Part shown: positions 1-6,238 of the stretch, piece after piece
How the letters are laid out: each line of letters opens with the position of its first letter
How positions within the stretch are numbered: position 1 is the stretch's first letter
DNA from: an uncultured bacterium
GTDB lineage: Bacteria; Actinomycetota; Coriobacteriia; Coriobacteriales; Coriobacteriaceae
Length of the DNA stretch: 6,538 nucleotides
Direction of reading: 5' to 3'
NCBI GenBank assembly: GCA_905216045.1
Contig: CAJMSL010000109.1
Location: 1-6,538 of the forward strand
Notes under the pieces: model-generated
Told to the model about the DNA's origin: nothing
The model's input: only the letters and a program-made list of their open reading frames with translations
The model's database searches: none
Position numbers and translations under genes: made by a program

Positions 1-596
1 TCTTTGTGACGCATTGGGATGAGGATCACTGGGGTGGTCTGCCTGCCGTGCTCGAACAGTTTCCGGTCGGTACGATTGCCGTGGCGGCGGATGCGCTGGA
101 GGATGCTCCTGCAGAGGTATTGAACCGACCTGGCGTGGAGTATCGGCAGGTGCGCCGTGGGGATACGGTCGCTATAGGCTCATTTTGCGCGCGCGTGATG
201 TGGCCATTCGAGTCCGTGGATGGTGAGGGAAATGAGGACTCGCTTGTCCTGCTGCTCTCATATGTTCAGGAAGGCAAGGGCCTGCGTATGCTCCTCACCG
301 GTGATGCCGAGATCGACCAAGAACGGGAATTCGTGCAGGAGGTGGGGGATATCGACGTACTTAAACTTGGGCATCACGGCTCTAAGGTTTCAGTCGATGA
401 TGAGTTGCTGGACGTCCTGAAGCCCGAGCTTTCCCTCGCGAGTGCGGGCGAAGGGAATCGATACGGCCATCCGTCCGATGCCTGCATCGATGCCGTTAAG
501 GAAGCGGGCGCCGTGTTCGCGTGCACTATCGAACACGGCGACATTACCGTCACGCCGACTGCGAATGGCTTTGCGATGCGATGCCAGCAACCGTGA
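1..596 (+). CDS. comEC: ComEC/Rec2 DNA-uptake channel, C-terminal metallo-beta-lactamase-like domain (5' partial)
   Basis: This is the last ~198 codons of a gene that begins before the window. ComEC is an inner-membrane protein of natural competence that carries single-stranded DNA into the cytoplasm; many members end in a metallo-beta-lactamase-like domain thought to act as a nuclease on incoming DNA. Only that domain is visible here, with no membrane segments. The reading frame opens directly on the metal-binding motif HWDEDH (bases 12-29, family form HxDxDHxGG). It continues with an NEDSLVL segment, TGDAE (near 297-311), the GHHGS motif (369-383) and a GHP motif (near 465-473), in the usual order and spacing for ComEC. 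The gene ends at TGA 594-596. The metal-ligand positions look intact, so the domain is probably active. A stand-alone metallo-hydrolase with the same motifs cannot be fully excluded because the N-terminus is missing, but the holA neighbour favours ComEC. Confidence 0.9.
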   Translation, partial: FVTHWDEDHWGGLPAVLEQFPVGTIAVAADALEDAPAEVLNRPGVEYRQVRRGDTVAIGSFCARVMWPFESVDGEGNEDSLVLLLSYVQEGKGLRMLLTGDAEIDQEREFVQEVGDIDVLKLGHHGSKVSVDDELLDVLKPELSLASAGEGNRYGHPSDACIDAVKEAGAVFACTIEHGDITVTPTANGFAMRCQQP

Positions 597-604
597 CGAC
601 ATCG

Positions 605-634
605 TTGGCGTGTGGTGGGCCCCTGGGCTAGAAT
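605..634 (+). promoter_or_regulatory. Putative promoter for holA
   Basis: A -10-like TAGAAT (629-634) lies 18 bases after a -35-like TTGGCG (605-610, four of six matches to TTGACA). It sits in the 78-base gap between the comEC stop and the holA start, which would give a leader of about 33-35 bases. No terminator separates comEC from holA, so holA may also be read from upstream. The same TAGAAT hexamer occurs ahead of dnaJ. This is pattern matching only. Confidence 0.4.
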
Positions 635-661
635 GGCACGGAGCGAATACGAAGGCCTGCG

Positions 662-666
662 GGAGG
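662..666 (+). promoter_or_regulatory. Ribosome binding site that fixes the holA start
   Basis: GGAGG lies 8 bases before ATG 675. It decides the start against the in-frame upstream GTG at 612 and ATG at 633, which lack such a site, overlap the putative promoter, and would add residues not expected in a delta subunit. Confidence 0.75.
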
Positions 667-674
667 GGAGCGCA

Positions 675-1637
675 ATGTCCGAAACCGGTCTGCTGCCGGC
701 ATATCTGATCGTCGGTACCGACGGAGTCAAGCGCGATCACGCCGTCTCGCGTATGAAAGCGCGTCTGGAAAAGTCGGGTATGGTCGACTTCAACCTCGAT
801 GAGCGCGACATGACCAAGGACCCCGATATCGAGTCGATTATCGGATCGCTTAACACCTTTCCGATGGGTAGTGAGTTTCGCCTGGTAATCCTTGATGGCT
901 GCTCAAAGCTCGCCAAGGCGGTCTCGGAGCCGCTCGTCGAGTATCTGGCGAGTCCCAGCCCCACAACGGACTGCCACATCGTCGCCGACTCGCTTGCCAA
1001 GTACACGCGCCTGTATAAGGCGATCGCCAAAATCGACAAGAAGGCCGTGATCGATTGCTCCGGCACCAAGCGCTGGGAGTTACCGCGCCGCGTGCAACAG
1101 ATGGCGACGCAGCACGGCAAGTCGATCTCGACGGCGGCCGCCGAGGAACTCGTCTCGCGTTCGGGTGAAAACACTCGCATGCTCGATAACGACTTGGCTA
1201 AGCTTGCCCAGATGGTCGAGGCGCCGCAGATTGAGCTTGCCGACGTTGAGCGCTGGATTGTACGTACGGCCGAGGTTCAACCCTGGGACTTTCTCAATGC
1301 GGTCTCGGCCCGTGACATGCGACGCTCTCTCGAGCTCTTCAATCTACTGCCCGCCAAGAGCTACGTGTGGACTTACACATTGCTGTGCGGCCGCATCCGC
1401 GAGCTTGTCGTTGCCAAGGCGCTCGATGCGCGCGGACAGGGTCGTGAGTTGGCCGCAACACTTAAGCTCCAGTCCTGGCAGGTCAAGAATCACCTGACCT
1501 GGTCACGTCGCTTTTCGATGGCAGAGCTCGTCGCAGCGCTCGAGGGCGCGGTCGATGTGGAGCTCGCGCTGAAGGGTTCGGCCGATTCTCAGACCGCGCT
1601 TTTGCTCTGGATTACGAACATCTTGAGAAAATCGTGA
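675..1637 (+). CDS. holA: DNA polymerase III subunit delta
   Basis: This encodes a 320-residue delta subunit of the replicative clamp loader, the cytoplasmic protein that opens the beta sliding clamp during loading onto primed DNA. The length is normal for the family. The N-terminus carries the typical strand-turn segment YLIVGTDGVKRDHAV (residues 10-24) in the place of the AAA+ P-loop, which is degenerate in delta proteins and does not bind ATP. A middle segment follows with the pattern CSGTKRWELPRRVQQ (128-142), then the helical lid region with ENTRMLDNDLAKLAQ (165-179). The C-terminal collar domain contains QPWDFLNAVSARD (202-214) and LKLQSWQVKN (263-272). ATG 675 is chosen for its GGAGG site. 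The gene follows comEC, a pairing common in many bacteria, and precedes rpsT as in Actinobacteria. There is no terminator after its TGA, so some transcripts may run into rpsT. Confidence 0.93.
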   Translation: MSETGLLPAYLIVGTDGVKRDHAVSRMKARLEKSGMVDFNLDERDMTKDPDIESIIGSLNTFPMGSEFRLVILDGCSKLAKAVSEPLVEYLASPSPTTDCHIVADSLAKYTRLYKAIAKIDKKAVIDCSGTKRWELPRRVQQMATQHGKSISTAAAEELVSRSGENTRMLDNDLAKLAQMVEAPQIELADVERWIVRTAEVQPWDFLNAVSARDMRRSLELFNLLPAKSYVWTYTLLCGRIRELVVAKALDARGQGRELAATLKLQSWQVKNHLTWSRRFSMAELVAALEGAVDVELALKGSADSQTALLLWITNILRKS

Positions 1638-1686
1638 TGATACCTGCCTATTTGACAAATTCGTTCTATTCCTTTGAGGGGGAGCG

Positions 1687-1695
1687 TGCTATAGT
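1687..1695 (+). promoter_or_regulatory. Extended -10 promoter of rpsT
   Basis: TGCTATAGT matches the extended -10 form TGnTATAAT at eight of the nine positions, counting n as free. Transcription would begin near 1702-1705, giving a leader of about 65-70 bases before GTG 1771. No good -35 lies 16-18 bases upstream. A perfect TTGACA occurs at 1652-1657, but it is 32 bases from this -10, too far for a normal pair. An extended -10 can work without a -35. Confidence 0.65.
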
Positions 1696-1705
1696 AGGCG
1701 CTTGC

Positions 1706-1743
1706 ATGACCTCACCGTGTCTCAGAGGTGTCATACATTTTTT
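1706..1743 (+). promoter_or_regulatory. rpsT leader hairpin followed by a U-run, possible attenuator or S20 control element
   Basis: ATGACCTC (1706-1713) can pair with GAGGTGTCAT (1725-1734) as 8 base pairs with a 2-base bulge (1729-1730) and an 11-base loop. Three bases later comes a run of six T (1738-1743). The hairpin lies at the very 5' end of the predicted rpsT transcript. Its form resembles a weak intrinsic terminator or a ribosomal-protein leader element. S20 is known to control its own synthesis in E. coli, but I do not recognise this leader as a described class, and the stem could be chance. Confidence 0.35.
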
Positions 1744-1745
1744 GC

Positions 1746-1767
1746 AAGGAACTCGAAAGGAACTCCA
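1746..1767 (+). repeat. Tandem 11-base repeat carrying two Shine-Dalgarno cores
   Basis: AAGGAACTCGA (1746-1756) is followed at once by AAGGAACTCCA (1757-1767), with one mismatch. The second copy places AAGGA (1757-1761) 9 bases before the rpsT GTG, the correct spacing for translation. The first copy puts an identical AAGGA 20 bases before the start, too far to initiate directly. It could be a standby ribosome site, part of a control element, or a simple local duplication. Confidence 0.6.
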
Positions 1768-1770
1768 GAA

Positions 1771-2037
1771 GTGGCAAACATCAAGTCTCAGAAGAAGCGT
1801 ATCCGCACCAATGAGGCAGCTCGCATGCGTAACAAGGCTGTCAAGTCCGAGCTCAAGACGCTGACCAAGCACGTCCAGTCCGCCGTCGCCGAGGGCGACG
1901 CCGAGAAGGCCCAGGCTGCCCTCAAGACCGTCACCAAGCGTCTCGACATGGCTGCCGCCAAGCATGTTATCCACAAGAACCAGGCTTCCAACCGCAAGTC
2001 CGGTCTTGCCAAGCTCGTGAACAGCATCAACGCCTAA
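1771..2037 (+). CDS. rpsT: 30S ribosomal protein S20
   Basis: This is an 88-residue basic protein that binds 16S rRNA in the body of the small subunit and helps its early assembly. The sequence is rich in Lys, Arg and Ala and is nearly all helical. The N-terminus MANIKSQKKRI and the NRKSGLAKLV segment (residues 74-83) are family signatures. The start is GTG 1771, read as Met; it gives the standard N-terminus and normal length, with AAGGA 9 bases upstream. An in-frame TTG at 1702 would add 23 unrelated residues and coincides with the predicted transcription start, so it is rejected. Codons are strongly biased (AAG, CGT, AAC), as expected for high expression. The gene has its own promoter and ends just before a strong terminator. 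The weak initiation codon in a strongly expressed gene parallels the non-AUG start of E. coli rpsT, where it takes part in autoregulation. Confidence 0.97.
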   Translation: MANIKSQKKRIRTNEAARMRNKAVKSELKTLTKHVQSAVAEGDAEKAQAALKTVTKRLDMAAAKHVIHKNQASNRKSGLAKLVNSINA

Positions 2038-2071
2038 GTTGTAAATTTCACACCACACAGATTACGCGCAT

Positions 2072-2108
2072 AAATGGAGCCTGTTTTATGGAACAGGCTC
2101 CATTTTTT
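2072..2108 (+). terminator. Rho-independent terminator of rpsT
   Basis: AAATGGAGCCTGTT (2072-2085) and AACAGGCTCCATTT (2092-2105) form a perfect 14-base inverted repeat around a 6-base spacer (TTATGG). Six T follow the GC-rich core at 2103-2108, and the outer A-T pairs overlap this run. It lies 34 bases after the rpsT stop. The strong T-run is on the + strand only, so it should stop rpsT transcription and insulate lepA. Confidence 0.95.
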
Positions 2109-2120
2109 GTATCGCTCGGG

Positions 2121-2126
2121 TAAGAT
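2121..2126 (+). promoter_or_regulatory. -10 element for a probably leaderless lepA transcript
   Basis: TAAGAT fits the TAnnnT form of actinobacterial -10 elements and ends 7 bases before the A of the lepA ATG. Transcription would then begin at or within a base or two of the start codon. No convincing -35 is visible; that region falls in the terminator's 3' arm and T-run. The preceding CGCTCGGG (2113-2120) is identical to the sequence before the dnaJ -10 element. Confidence 0.5.
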
Positions 2127-2133
2127 AGTCCGC

Positions 2134-3945
2134 ATGAATACTTCAATTGACATTTCCCACATCCGCAACTTCTCAATTGTTGCGCACATCGACCATGGCA
2201 AGTCCACGATCAGTGACCGTATCCTCGAGCTCACCCATACCGTCGACGAGCGCGACATGGAGTCGCAGCTGCTCGACACCATGGATATCGAGCGCGAGCG
2301 CGGCATTACGATCAAGTCCAATGCCGTCCGCGTTTCCTATGACGCCGACGATGGCGAGACGTATCAGTTCAACCTGATCGATACGCCGGGCCACGTTGAC
2401 TTTACCTACGAGGTCTCGCGCTCGCTGGCAGCCTGTGAGGGCGCGGTGCTCGTTGTCGACGCCACGCAGGGCGTCGAGGCGCAGACCGTCTCCAACGCGA
2501 CGCTCGCTATGAACGCCAATCTGGATATTGTTCCTGCCATCAACAAGATTGACCTGCCCTCGGCCCATCCCGACGAGGTCAAGACCGAGATCGAGGATGA
2601 CCTGGCGATTCCCGCCGATGATGCCGTGTGCGTGTCGGGCAAGACCGGCGAGGGTATTCACGATCTTCTAGAGTCCATCGTCTTTTTGATCTCTCCGCCT
2701 AAGGGCGATGCGAACGCGCCGCTCAAAGCGCTCATTCTGGATTCGTACTTTGACGAGTATCGCGGCGTGGTGGCCACGGTGCGCGTCTTTGACGGCTCCA
2801 TCAAAAAGGGCGATACCCTGCGCATGATGCAGGCAGAGGGCGACTTTTTGGTCGACGGCGTGGGTGTCAAGCGTCCTGCCGAGACCCCGGTTGACGCGCT
2901 GACGGTTGGCGAGGTCGGCTACGTGGTCACGGGCCTGAAGGACCCCGAGGCCGTTCGCGTGGGCGACACCCTTACCTGGGCGTCGAACCCCTGCCCCGAG
3001 CCGCTTCCTGGTTACCGCGAGGCCAAGCCCATGGTCTATACGGGCCTGTTCCCGATCGATAACAAGGACTACGAGAACCTGCGTGACGCCCTCGATAAGC
3101 TGCACGTCAACGACCCGTCGTTGGTGTGGGAGCCCGAGACCTCGGTGGCGCTCGGCTTTGGCTTCCGCGTGGGCTTCCTGGGCCTGCTGCACATGGAGGT
3201 CGTCAAGGAACGCCTGGAGCGCGAGTTCAACTTGGACCTCATTGCCACGAGCCCCTCGGTGGACTATCACGTCTACAAGACTGACGGCGAGATGATTGAT
3301 GTCCGTAGCCCGCAGGATCTTCCCGAGGCCACGCGCATCGAGCGTATCGAGGAACCCTACCTCAAGGCTAAGATCTTCTGCCCGCCCGAGTATTCGGGTG
3401 CGGTCATGCAGCTCGCTATCGAGCACCGTGGCATTACAACCGACATGATCCATCTCACGAGCAAATCGGTCGAGATGCGCTTTGACATGCCGCTCGCCGA
3501 GCTCATCCTGGACTTCTTTGACCAGCTCAAGAGTCGTACCAAGGGCTATGCCTCGCTCGACTACGAGTTCAACGAGTACCGTCCCTCCGAGCTCGTTAAG
3601 CTCGATATCTTGCTTTCGGGCGACGAGGTGGACGCGCTGTCGTTTATCGTCCACAAGGACAAGGCCTATGGTCTGGCCCGTGGCCTGTGCGACAAGCTTA
3701 AGGAGATCATCCCGCGTCAGCTGTTCGAGGTGCCCATCCAGGGTGCTATCGGCAATAAGATCATTGCCCGCTCCACCGTCAAGGCGCGTCGCAAGGACGT
3801 GCTTGCTAAGTGCTACGGCGGCGATATCTCGCGTAAGCGCAAGCTGCTCGAGAAGCAGAAAGAGGGCAAGAAGCGCATGAAGGCCATCGGATCGGTCGAG
3901 GTCCCGCAGGAGGCCTTTATGGCGATCCTCAAGGTGGACGAGTAG
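2134..3945 (+). CDS. lepA: Elongation factor 4 (LepA), translational GTPase
   Basis: This encodes a 603-residue LepA/EF4, a near-universal bacterial GTPase that acts on the ribosome; roles in back-translocation and in 30S subunit biogenesis have been proposed. All GTPase motifs are present: G1 AHIDHGKST (17-25), G2 RGIT (56-59), G3 DTPGH (83-87), G4 NKID (137-140) and G5 SGK (168-170). The EF-G-like domain II follows, then GFRVGFLGLLHMEV (343-356), and last the LepA-specific C-terminal domain with CYGGDISRKRKLLEKQKEGK (560-579) and PQEAF (591-595). Length is normal for the family. ATG 2134 gives the expected N-terminus just before ISHIRNFSIVAHIDHG. An in-frame ATG at 2074 lies inside the terminator stem and is rejected. 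No AGGAGG-like site precedes the start, consistent with leaderless translation. It is the first gene of an operon with dusB and hemW. Confidence 0.97.
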   Translation: MNTSIDISHIRNFSIVAHIDHGKSTISDRILELTHTVDERDMESQLLDTMDIERERGITIKSNAVRVSYDADDGETYQFNLIDTPGHVDFTYEVSRSLAACEGAVLVVDATQGVEAQTVSNATLAMNANLDIVPAINKIDLPSAHPDEVKTEIEDDLAIPADDAVCVSGKTGEGIHDLLESIVFLISPPKGDANAPLKALILDSYFDEYRGVVATVRVFDGSIKKGDTLRMMQAEGDFLVDGVGVKRPAETPVDALTVGEVGYVVTGLKDPEAVRVGDTLTWASNPCPEPLPGYREAKPMVYTGLFPIDNKDYENLRDALDKLHVNDPSLVWEPETSVALGFGFRVGFLGLLHMEVVKERLEREFNLDLIATSPSVDYHVYKTDGEMIDVRSPQDLPEATRIERIEEPYLKAKIFCPPEYSGAVMQLAIEHRGITTDMIHLTSKSVEMRFDMPLAELILDFFDQLKSRTKGYASLDYEFNEYRPSELVKLDILLSGDEVDALSFIVHKDKAYGLARGLCDKLKEIIPRQLFEVPIQGAIGNKIIARSTVKARRKDVLAKCYGGDISRKRKLLEKQKEGKKRMKAIGSVEVPQEAFMAILKVDE

Positions 3946-3949
3946 GTCT

Positions 3950-4993
3950 ATGGCGCTTTCTGAATACAGCAAGCGGCTGCTGGGCGCCTATGCCGAGCAG
4001 CCGTTCCTTATGGCTCCCATGGCGGGCGTGACCGACCCTGCCTACCGCATCATGTGCCGCCGTCGCGGTGCCAACCTTGCCTACAGCGAGATGGTGAGCG
4101 TGGCGGGCCTTGCCTATGCCAGCAACAAGACCTGGCGCCTGGTGCTACCGGCCGACGAGGAGCAGCAGATTTGCGTGCAACTCTTTGGCTCCAAGCCCGA
4201 TCAGTTTGCGAGCGCCGTCGCTGCCGTCGAGGAGCGCGTTGGCGATCGCCTGTCGCTCATCGATATCAATATGGCATGCCCCGCCCGCAAGGTCGTTACC
4301 AAGGGCGAGGGCTCGGCGCTCATGCGCACGCCCGACCTGGCGGAGAAGATCGTCGAGGCCACGGTGGGCGCGGCGCACGTGCCCGTGACCGTCAAGATTC
4401 GCAAAGGCTTTTATGCCGAGGACCGCAATGCCGCGACATTTGCCCAGATGCTTGAGGGCGCAGGGACTGCCGCAGTCGCCGTGCATGGTCGTTGCGCCAC
4501 GCAGCTCTATACGGGCCAGGCCGATTGGTCGGTCGTCGATGAGGTTGCCGACGCCGTTGAGATTCCCGTGATTGGTTCGGGCGATGTGTTCTCGGCCGAG
4601 GATGCCGCGGAGCATCTGCGCAACTCGGGTGCCAGCGCGGTGTTTATCGCGCGCGGTATCTACGGTAATCCCTGGGTCTTTGGTGATGCTCGCGCTCTTG
4701 CGCTCGATGGCATACCGGTGCCGCCGCGCAGCTCGGTCGAGCGCCTGGACGCCCTGCGTGAGCACCTAACGCTGACGCATGAGCTCCTGCCGCTCATGTC
4801 GCGTGCCCGCACGTATGCAAGCTGGTACTTAAAAGGCATGCCCCATGCCGCCGCTTGGCGTGCCCATGTGGTGCGCTGTTCCACTTACGAGGAGTTTATG
4901 GCACTGGTCGATGAGATCGAGCGCGATGTGGTGGCCTGCGAGGCCGCCCTTGCCGCCGGCGAATCGGTGCCCCCTCATCCTCTGGAGGCTTAA
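3950..4993 (+). CDS. dusB: tRNA-dihydrouridine synthase, DusB-like
   Basis: This 347-residue FMN enzyme reduces specific uridines in the tRNA D-loop region to dihydrouridine, using NADPH. The TIM-barrel motifs appear in order: FMN-binding APMAGVTD (22-29), SEMVS (46-50), VQLFG (76-80), DINMACPARKV (105-115) with catalytic Cys110, VTVKIRKGF (146-154) with the FMN/tRNA-contacting Lys149, VHGR (178-181), IGSGDV (208-213) and ARGIYGNPW (234-242). The C-terminal helical tRNA-binding domain carries YLKGMPHA (293-300). The KGEGSALM segment after the Cys is typical of DusB and of the related bacterial Dus proteins of Gram-positives; which uridine it modifies cannot be told from sequence. Small deviations are NMACP for the usual NMGCP and HGRC for HGRT. 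It starts 4 bases after the lepA stop, with only a weak AGGTGG (3932-3937) 12 bases upstream, so translation is probably coupled to lepA. Confidence 0.94.
   Translation: MALSEYSKRLLGAYAEQPFLMAPMAGVTDPAYRIMCRRRGANLAYSEMVSVAGLAYASNKTWRLVLPADEEQQICVQLFGSKPDQFASAVAAVEERVGDRLSLIDINMACPARKVVTKGEGSALMRTPDLAEKIVEATVGAAHVPVTVKIRKGFYAEDRNAATFAQMLEGAGTAAVAVHGRCATQLYTGQADWSVVDEVADAVEIPVIGSGDVFSAEDAAEHLRNSGASAVFIARGIYGNPWVFGDARALALDGIPVPPRSSVERLDALREHLTLTHELLPLMSRARTYASWYLKGMPHAAAWRAHVVRCSTYEEFMALVDEIERDVVACEAALAAGESVPPHPLEA
4984..4988 (+). promoter_or_regulatory. Ribosome binding site for the hemW GTG start
   Basis: GGAGG lies inside the last codons of dusB, 7 bases before GTG 4996, and supports this non-ATG start only 2 bases after the dusB stop. 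The next in-frame alternatives would cut into the conserved YVHVPFC strand. Confidence 0.8.
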
Positions 4994-4995
4994 GG

Positions 4996-6228
4996 GTGGC
5001 CGTTACCGCACTGTACGTGCACGTGCCGTTTTGCGCCCAAAAGTGCCGGTACTGCGACTTTGACTCGCGCAGTTTTGCTCCGTGCGACCTGAGCGCTGCG
5101 CTCGATGCCTATTTTGAGCAGTTGTACGCGCGCCTCGATGCTTTTGGTAAGGCTGGGGCACTCGACCAGATCCGCACCGTCTATGTTGGCGGCGGTACGC
5201 CGTCGCTGGCGGGGGAGCGCCTGGTGGAGCTGGCGCGGCGTATTCGTGCGTGGTGCGCCCCCGTTGAGTTTACCTGCGAGGCCAATCCCGAGTCGCTGAC
5301 CGCCGAGCTCGCTACTGCACTTGTCAAGGTTGGTGTCACACGCGTCTCTCTGGGCGTGCAAACGCTCGATAACACCGAACTTACTGCCATCGGCCGTATT
5401 CACGATGCCGATCGGGCGCTCGCCGCCATCGCGACGGTGAAGGACGCTGGCCTCGATGTGTCGTGCGACCTCATGTGCGGACTTCCCGGGCAGACCGCAG
5501 CGAGTTGGAAGCGCACGCTCGATGGCGTGCTGGCGGCGGCTCCGCATCATGTGTCGGTCTACCCGCTCACGCTCGAGGAGGGGACGCCCCTTTATCGCAT
5601 GGCGTGCCGCGACGAGTCGCTCGAGCCTGATGAGGATTTTCAGGCCGCCTGCATGGACGTGGCACGCGAGCTCCTGGGTGCCGCCGGCTATCACCCGTAT
5701 GAGGTGGCGAGCTGCGCACACGACGGCCATGAGTGCGCCCATAGCCTTGCCTACTGGACCGGACGGGGCTACCTGGGCCTGGGTCGTTCTGCCGCGGGCA
5801 TGCTCGACGCCGAGGATTTCGACCGTCTTGCAGGTTTGTTCCCCGGCGCGTCTTCTCGAGGCGATGCGTACCGCGTGCGTCTGGTGCAACGTGACGACGA
5901 CGCGACGACGTTCGAGGCCGAATATCTGTCGCAGCGCGAGGCTGCGGCCGAAGACCTGATGCTCGCTTGTCGCATGACGCGCGGTGTTGCGTCCGACCTG
6001 TTGGTTCGCGTGGCTCGTGTCATCCCGGCCGATGAGCTGACAGCTGCTTGCGATCGCGCGCTCGAATTGGGTCTTGCCACTTGGGTGCCCGAGACGCTCG
6101 GAGTCCATGAGGGACCCTTCACTTCGGCAGATGTCGTCGCGGGCCATGTTCGAGCTCGTCTGGCGCCGACACACCTGGGCTGGCTCGATGGAAATGTTCT
6201 GTTCGAGCTGTTTTGGGATCTAGCTTAG
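4996..6228 (+). CDS. hemW: HemW-type radical SAM protein (heme chaperone family, often annotated as oxygen-independent coproporphyrinogen III oxidase)
   Basis: This encodes 410 residues starting at GTG. The radical SAM [4Fe-4S] motif is CAQKCRYC (Cys13, 17, 20), followed by Asp-Phe. True HemN has CxxxCxxCxC, so the Phe at the fourth Cys position points to HemW, a family shown in some bacteria to bind and deliver heme and to lack coproporphyrinogen dehydrogenase activity. Further family motifs are VGGGTPSL (64-71), EANPES (95-100), VSLGVQTL (117-124), DLMCGLPGQT (158-167) and YPLTLEEGTPLY (189-200). The C-terminal HemN-like domain ends with LGWLDGNVLFELF (394-406). Two usual family motifs are altered: HNxxYW reads HSLAYW (249-254), and the GxGxGAH segment reads LGLGRSAAGM (260-269), without its His. 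The protein has 14 cysteines. It lies 2 bases after dusB in the lepA operon and precedes dnaJ. Its substrate or client cannot be read from sequence. Confidence 0.92.
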   Translation: MAVTALYVHVPFCAQKCRYCDFDSRSFAPCDLSAALDAYFEQLYARLDAFGKAGALDQIRTVYVGGGTPSLAGERLVELARRIRAWCAPVEFTCEANPESLTAELATALVKVGVTRVSLGVQTLDNTELTAIGRIHDADRALAAIATVKDAGLDVSCDLMCGLPGQTAASWKRTLDGVLAAAPHHVSVYPLTLEEGTPLYRMACRDESLEPDEDFQAACMDVARELLGAAGYHPYEVASCAHDGHECAHSLAYWTGRGYLGLGRSAAGMLDAEDFDRLAGLFPGASSRGDAYRVRLVQRDDDATTFEAEYLSQREAAAEDLMLACRMTRGVASDLLVRVARVIPADELTAACDRALELGLATWVPETLGVHEGPFTSADVVAGHVRARLAPTHLGWLDGNVLFELFWDLA

Positions 6229-6238
6229 GCCGCTCGGG

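Noticed and set aside
612..674. 21-codon N-terminal extension of holA from GTG 612
   Set aside because: It overlaps the promoter-like element and lacks a ribosome site, while ATG 675 has GGAGG at good spacing.
1634..1864. 76-codon + strand frame overlapping the holA stop, the rpsT leader and the rpsT start
   Set aside because: It runs through the rpsT promoter and out of frame into rpsT, has no Shine-Dalgarno site at its start and no family resemblance.
1666..2058. 130-codon minus-strand frame opposite rpsT
   Set aside because: It is antisense to rpsT, and its Leu/Gly/Val-rich translation is what the reverse of Lys/Ala-rich S20 codons gives.
2074..2133. 20-codon N-terminal extension of lepA from ATG 2074
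   Set aside because: The ATG is inside the terminator stem, and the added residues are the translation of the hairpin. ATG 2134 gives the family N-terminus.
2668..3972. Long open frame of 434 codons on the minus strand opposite lepA
   Set aside because: It lies antisense to a well-supported lepA, shows no recognisable domain, and such frames are common opposite codon-biased GC-rich genes.
4145..4765. Minus-strand frame of 206 codons opposite dusB
   Set aside because: It is a shadow of the dusB codon pattern with no recognisable motif.
5892..5909. GAC/ACG-rich triplet run inside hemW
   Set aside because: It encodes a short acidic stretch (RDDDATT) in frame, is imperfect, and is ordinary for GC-rich coding sequence.
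4990..6174. Long open frame of 394 codons on the minus strand opposite hemW
   Set aside because: It is antisense to hemW over its whole length, has a low-complexity Arg/His/Gln-rich translation with no family features, and has no clear ribosome site.
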